Assembly (NCBI GenBank): GCA_964352985.1
Contig: CAYGUK010000015.1
Location: 1 to 49,522 of the forward strand
Length of the DNA: 49,522 bases
Reading direction: 5' to 3'
Source: CAYGUK01 sp964352985
Lineage (GTDB): Bacteria > Pseudomonadota > Gammaproteobacteria > JAHCLG01
Below the pieces are notes generated by a model that ran no database searches, was not told the DNA's origin, and saw nothing but the letters and a program-made list of their open reading frames with translations. Shown here in pieces: positions 45,454-49,522 of the stretch (its first letter is position 1; each line of letters opens with the position of its first letter). The translations under genes and the position numbers were made by a program.

Positions 45454-47565
45454 ATGACAGATACTATTTGTCATCCTTCATTACGTGCTGAATTACAAAT
45501 TTTACCGGCTGAGCATGATTCCCAGGGCTTTCCGACTTGGACTATTTATGATCCACCGAGAAATAAATATTTTCGAATTGGTTGGTTAGAGTTTGAAATT
45601 CTTTCACGTTGGCAGTTGCGAGATTTTTCAAAAATTATTGTTGATGTTAATCAGCAAACTACACTCAGCATTGATACCGAGGATACCCAGTCACTGTTGC
45701 ACTTTTTGATCACTAATGATTTAGTGGAAATTGATAGTCCTCTACAACTTCAACAATTGATAAAACGAAATCAATTATCAAAAAAATTGAAGTGGAAGCA
45801 ACTTTTACGTAGTTATGTTTTTTTTAAAATTAAACTATGTCGACCTGATCCTTTTTTATCTAAAAGTATCCACTATATTAAATTTATGTTTAATCCTAGA
45901 ACGCTTATCATTTTTATGTTATTAGCTTTAATGAGCCTTTATCTAATCATGCAGCAATGGCATGAATTTAGCAGTTCGATATATTATTTTTTCAATTCAA
46001 AAGGTTTGTTATTTTTTGTTTTAGCGTTGATATTAACGAAAGTGATTCATGAATTAGGGCATGGCTATATTGCCAAATATTATGGTTGTCATGTTACTTC
46101 TATGGGCGTTGCCTTCATTGTATTTTGGCCAATTTTATATACAGATACATCGGATGCCTGGCGATTAGCCAATAAAAAATCACGTCTCATGATAAATGCA
46201 GGCGGAATTATTGCTGAGTTAATGCTAGCCGTGATTGCTTCTTTAATTTGGAGTTTTACCAGCCCTGGGATTATACAAAGTATTTGCTTTTTTATTGCAA
46301 GCAGTGCTTGGCTAATGACATTGCTGGTCAATTTAAATCCTTTAATGCGATTTGATGGTTATTTTTTATTGGCAGATCTGATTGGCATTCATAATCTCCA
46401 ACAACAATCATTTAGTGTAGCAAGGTGGCATTTAAGAAAAACACTTTTTGGTATTATGGAAACACCGCCTCAATATTTCACAAAACGTAAACAACGAGGG
46501 CTTATTATTTATGCTTATTGTACTTGGGTCTATCGTTTATGCTTGTTTTTTTCAATTGCGCTTTTAATTTATCATTTCTTTTTTAAAGCACTAGGTCTTT
46601 TATTAATGGTAGTGCAAATTTATTTATTAATACTACAACCTATTATTCATGAAGCAAAGGCATGTTGGCAACGTCGAGACTTAATGAGTATTCGACTATC
46701 CAACTTTGTAAGTTTGTTTTTTTTAGTAGGCGTGTTAGTTTTCTTATTTTTTCCCTGGCAACAAGATGTTTCATTACCAGCGTTTATCCGTTACCAAGCG
46801 TATCAAAAAATTTATAGTAAACTACCAGGTAAAATAATTGCTGTGAACAACAATAAAAATCCTGATGTGAAAGCAGGCTCGACATTAATAGCATTTTCCT
46901 CAGCGCAGTTAAATTATGAAATTCAACAACAGGAATATGATATTAAAATCACCAAGATAAAAATATTTTCTGATCAAGAAAATTCATCGAGGCTAGGGTT
47001 TCGCCAAACTGATGAACAAGAGTTACAACAGCACTTAAAAAAACTTGAAGCTTTAAAAGAAAAACAAAAGCAACTTACCATTTATGCGCCTTTTTCGGGT
47101 AAAATTATTGATGAAGCTGAAAATCTTGCCGTTAATCAATATTTACCTGCTGATAGTTATTTATTTGAAATAATAAAAAATAATCAACAAATTATCGAAG
47201 CTTACGTACCTGAAGAAGATTATCAAGCAATCAAAAAAGATCACCAAGCACTTTTTTATGCAGACAACTTTGCATTAACCCCTATAAAAGCCACTATCGT
47301 CAAAGTGGATAAATCTCGAAGTAAAAACATTACGACACCCTATTTAACATCGTTAGCAGGCGGCGAATTACTTGTCAGTGAAGAAAATCATGCGCTCATA
47401 CTCAATGATTCTTATTATCGCGTAATACTAAAACCACAAGAAAATCTTAAACAACTACCATTACAATTACGCGGCACAATTCATCTGGAAGGCAACTCAA
47501 CAACAATTTTTAATCAAATCTTTATTAAGCTATCAGCTGTATTTATTCGTGAAAGTGGTTTCTGA
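45454..47565 (+). CDS. PqqD-like / M50 site-2 protease / HlyD fusion membrane protein (703 aa)
   Basis: The frame opens at GTG 45448, overlapping the previous stop, but ATG 45454 is better placed after TTTTGGAG. Residues 30-95 resemble a PqqD-like winged helix (NKYFRIGWLEFEILSRW...LLHFLITNDLVEI). The M50 metalloprotease core has HELGH at 199-203, FDGYFLLADL with Asp301, and several membrane helices between 150 and 440. The C-terminal periplasmic part is HlyD-like (GKIIAVNNNKNPDVKAGS, LTIYAPFSGKIIDEAENLAVNQYLPADSYLFEII). It replaces an ABC transporter in this operon, so it is the likely inner-membrane core. Whether it cleaves the giant substrate is unknown. Confidence 0.85.
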   Translation: MTDTICHPSLRAELQILPAEHDSQGFPTWTIYDPPRNKYFRIGWLEFEILSRWQLRDFSKIIVDVNQQTTLSIDTEDTQSLLHFLITNDLVEIDSPLQLQQLIKRNQLSKKLKWKQLLRSYVFFKIKLCRPDPFLSKSIHYIKFMFNPRTLIIFMLLALMSLYLIMQQWHEFSSSIYYFFNSKGLLFFVLALILTKVIHELGHGYIAKYYGCHVTSMGVAFIVFWPILYTDTSDAWRLANKKSRLMINAGGIIAELMLAVIASLIWSFTSPGIIQSICFFIASSAWLMTLLVNLNPLMRFDGYFLLADLIGIHNLQQQSFSVARWHLRKTLFGIMETPPQYFTKRKQRGLIIYAYCTWVYRLCLFFSIALLIYHFFFKALGLLLMVVQIYLLILQPIIHEAKACWQRRDLMSIRLSNFVSLFFLVGVLVFLFFPWQQDVSLPAFIRYQAYQKIYSKLPGKIIAVNNNKNPDVKAGSTLIAFSSAQLNYEIQQQEYDIKITKIKIFSDQENSSRLGFRQTDEQELQQHLKKLEALKEKQKQLTIYAPFSGKIIDEAENLAVNQYLPADSYLFEIIKNNQQIIEAYVPEEDYQAIKKDHQALFYADNFALTPIKATIVKVDKSRSKNITTPYLTSLAGGELLVSEENHALILNDSYYRVILKPQENLKQLPLQLRGTIHLEGNSTTIFNQIFIKLSAVFIRESGF

Positions 47566-47767
47566 CCCTTACCAGTAAGTAAATTCTTCCTACGTTAATT
47601 ATAGGGTAGTTGAATTAGCTATTATATTAAATCAAAAAAAACGAATATTATTAAACTCTTTCAAAAAAAAACATATATAACAATGTTAATCATCAAACTT
47701 CAGCCATTACACATCATTAGCAAGACACACTGTTCGAGTAGACAGTGAGGATAAATAGGAATAATAA

Positions 47768-49444
47768 ATGTCATTCTCTATCCCGAAGAAAAATAGTCAA
47801 GAACATTCCATAGTAATTGGTGGTGGCTTCGCGGGAATTCAGACCGCTTTAGAGTTAGCGAAAAAAAAAGCTGGTAAAGTAACCCTTCTAGAACAAGGTG
47901 ATACTTTATGTCCCAATACCAGTAGTAGTGCTGCGCAGCCCGGACGATTAAATCATCTTGGTGGTCATTATCTTTCAAATTTTGACGTTGCTGCAGAAAT
48001 ATTAACTTCAACATTTGAGCGTATTATTTATAAAGAAATTGATATCCCAAAACATCTTATTCAAGTAACACACTCATTATATTTAATACACAAAAATTCT
48101 AATAATATAGAGCTGATACTTTATAACCTTAAACAGTTATCAGAGCTTTATACAAAACTCTGTAAAGAACATAATTGTTATCCATTTGGAAAACCTGATG
48201 AGTTTGTTCAAATCGTAGATATCACACAAATAAAAAAGGTTATCAACACAACAGATATCTATATGGCATTCAAATTACCAGAAGAATTAATCAATATTAA
48301 AAAATATATCAAATATTTAACTGAATGCGTCGAGAAAGAAAAAACCATTACCGTTATCACAAATGCAATAGCAAAAAGTGATGTTGATGGTGTTGTTAGG
48401 TATAAAAAAGATAATCAATTTTTTACATTGCAACGATCTCCCACTTATATTTGTTGTGGTGGTCATACGTTTGATATAATGAAACAAGTAGGCAGTGAGA
48501 TCCCTGATGCAATTATTCGACGTAAAGTTACTTATAGATATCCAAGTGAAAGTTTACCTAAAGAATTTCGGGAATTTCTCAGTCATCAAGCTTTATTTTT
48601 AGGGTATGATAACCCTGATAATCCATTTGGATTTTCGTTAACTCTTTATCCAGGTGAAGAAAGTTATGCTTGCATTACCACTGAATCTCATACTCAAATA
48701 GTCAAGTCTGGTTCTACTTATAAAGACATCCCACCGATAACTCGTCGCACTTTTCAAAGTCTAGAAAATGTATTAAATATAAAAATTGACTTAACTAAAG
48801 TTGAGCCATTTATTGGAAACGTCATTACGGGACAACGAGTCAATAATGAATATCAAAGAAATTTTGATACTTGCTTAGCGCAACTTATTGAAGGCCAAAA
48901 CAGTACTAGTTTTTTTAAGGCTGTTAATCCCGGAAAAATAATTCATACACAAACTAATGCAAAACAAGCTGTAAAAGAAATGCAAGAGTGGCATGAAGCA
49001 ATGGAAAAGCAAGATGTCGATTTTTTTAAATCAATATCTTCACCCTCATTATGTAGTTATAATTCAACTCCAAGTATCAGTTCTTCTTGCAGTAGTAGTA
49101 GTTATGCCAACACAATGTCACCGCTCCAGTTAACACCAACCAAACCTCACAAATCTTCTGTCTTAGGTAAAAGAACTAGAGACGATGGTTTGCCGCCTGA
49201 ATGTGCTAGAACTTTATTTAATGAGGCAATCTATAATGAAGACCCTGATTATACTAATCAGGTAAAAAAACCAAAACTATCAGAATCATCAGAACCCTTA
49301 AAGTTTTGCTGGCATAGATCCCCTTCAAGAACAGGACAAATTGTAGCACCTAAAAGAGAGCTTTCTACTAATAGTTCAAATGAGTTTGATCGAGACGGAG
49401 ATATTGAAATGACAGATGTTGATAAAAATCGTTATGTTCCTTAA
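47768..49444 (+). CDS. FAD-dependent oxidoreductase (DAO-like) with a eukaryote-like Ser-rich tail
   Basis: GGAATAATAA precedes the ATG. The dinucleotide-binding motif IVIGGGFAGIQTALELAKKKAGKVTLLEQG (about 15-44) and NTSSSAAQPGRLNHLGGHY (about 58-76) are typical of D-amino-acid-oxidase-like flavoproteins, and a later CGGHTFDIM fits FAD contact. The catalytic part ends near 420. The last ~135 residues are disordered: Ser clusters (SISSSCSSSSYANT), LTPTKPHKSS, and basic clusters GKRTRDD (about 466) and VKKPKL (about 499), ending with DIEMTDVDK. This tail resembles eukaryotic nuclear-localisation and phosphorylation segments. It stands alone after the adhesin operon. Confidence 0.75.
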   Translation: MSFSIPKKNSQEHSIVIGGGFAGIQTALELAKKKAGKVTLLEQGDTLCPNTSSSAAQPGRLNHLGGHYLSNFDVAAEILTSTFERIIYKEIDIPKHLIQVTHSLYLIHKNSNNIELILYNLKQLSELYTKLCKEHNCYPFGKPDEFVQIVDITQIKKVINTTDIYMAFKLPEELINIKKYIKYLTECVEKEKTITVITNAIAKSDVDGVVRYKKDNQFFTLQRSPTYICCGGHTFDIMKQVGSEIPDAIIRRKVTYRYPSESLPKEFREFLSHQALFLGYDNPDNPFGFSLTLYPGEESYACITTESHTQIVKSGSTYKDIPPITRRTFQSLENVLNIKIDLTKVEPFIGNVITGQRVNNEYQRNFDTCLAQLIEGQNSTSFFKAVNPGKIIHTQTNAKQAVKEMQEWHEAMEKQDVDFFKSISSPSLCSYNSTPSISSSCSSSSYANTMSPLQLTPTKPHKSSVLGKRTRDDGLPPECARTLFNEAIYNEDPDYTNQVKKPKLSESSEPLKFCWHRSPSRTGQIVAPKRELSTNSSNEFDRDGDIEMTDVDKNRYVP

Positions 49445-49522
49445 ATAGATAAAAGCGTTTTATCTAACCATCACATTCTGTAGTCAATTAATCAATTATC
49501 TATACCCCACATTCCGCGGATC

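Overview
The window is strongly AT-rich DNA with gammaproteobacterial gene content. An IcmL/DotI-like periplasmic protein, a leucine-rich-repeat protein, a secreted PI-PLC-like enzyme and an oxidoreductase with a eukaryote-like tail point to a host-associated member of the order Legionellales (Legionella, Coxiella or Berkiella-like). This placement is inferred from gene content; no phylogenetic marker gene is present.

Layout. (1) 1-4470: the 3' end of a tRNA-Arg(ACG), a second copy of its 3' terminus 208 bp further on, one intact DUF6880-like gene, and a graveyard with an integrase C-terminus, a frameshifted small gene and an IS3-family transposase ruin. This looks like an old, decayed tRNA integration site. 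(2) 4474-10703, minus strand: a putative RiPP/peptide thioamidation operon. It reads POT-family peptide transporter, unknown 445-aa protein, a 35-aa candidate precursor peptide, a ThiS/MoaD-like sulfur carrier ending in GG, YcaO, TfuA, and a 101-aa unknown. A good sigma70-like promoter lies upstream. (3) 10871-17289, minus: a type VI secretion VgrG-PAAR protein fused to a VasX-like membrane-active effector, translationally coupled to a secreted Sel1-repeat protein that is probably its immunity protein. (4) 17666-21795, minus: alpha/beta hydrolase, small exported protein, PI-PLC-like exported enzyme, and a small Cys-rich exported protein, with two strong palindromes between the last two. (5) 22060-22750: IS66 transposase ruin and a possible accessory-gene ruin. 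(6) 22885-30199: a CI/LexA-like repressor with a partner gene, an LRR protein, a condensation-domain acyltransferase, a possible Cys/His hydrolase with an extreme Cys patch, small unknowns and the IcmL-like protein. (7) 30489-47565, plus: a giant adhesin (about 3760 aa) with an LEPR-like N-terminus, a DUF4347 domain and many DUF11-like repeats. It is tightly coupled to a TolC-like lipoprotein, an HlyD adaptor, a GAF-like/HlyD fusion and a PqqD-like/M50 peptidase/HlyD fusion. The genes overlap or abut, so this reads as one export operon without an ABC ATPase. (8) 47768-49444: an FAD oxidoreductase with a Ser-rich tail carrying nuclear-localisation-like basic motifs.

The two strongest candidates for little-described systems are the thioamidation operon with a bundled sulfur carrier and peptide transporter, and the ABC-less giant-adhesin export operon built around an M50-HlyD fusion. 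Functional statements come from family motifs read by eye. No database search was run.
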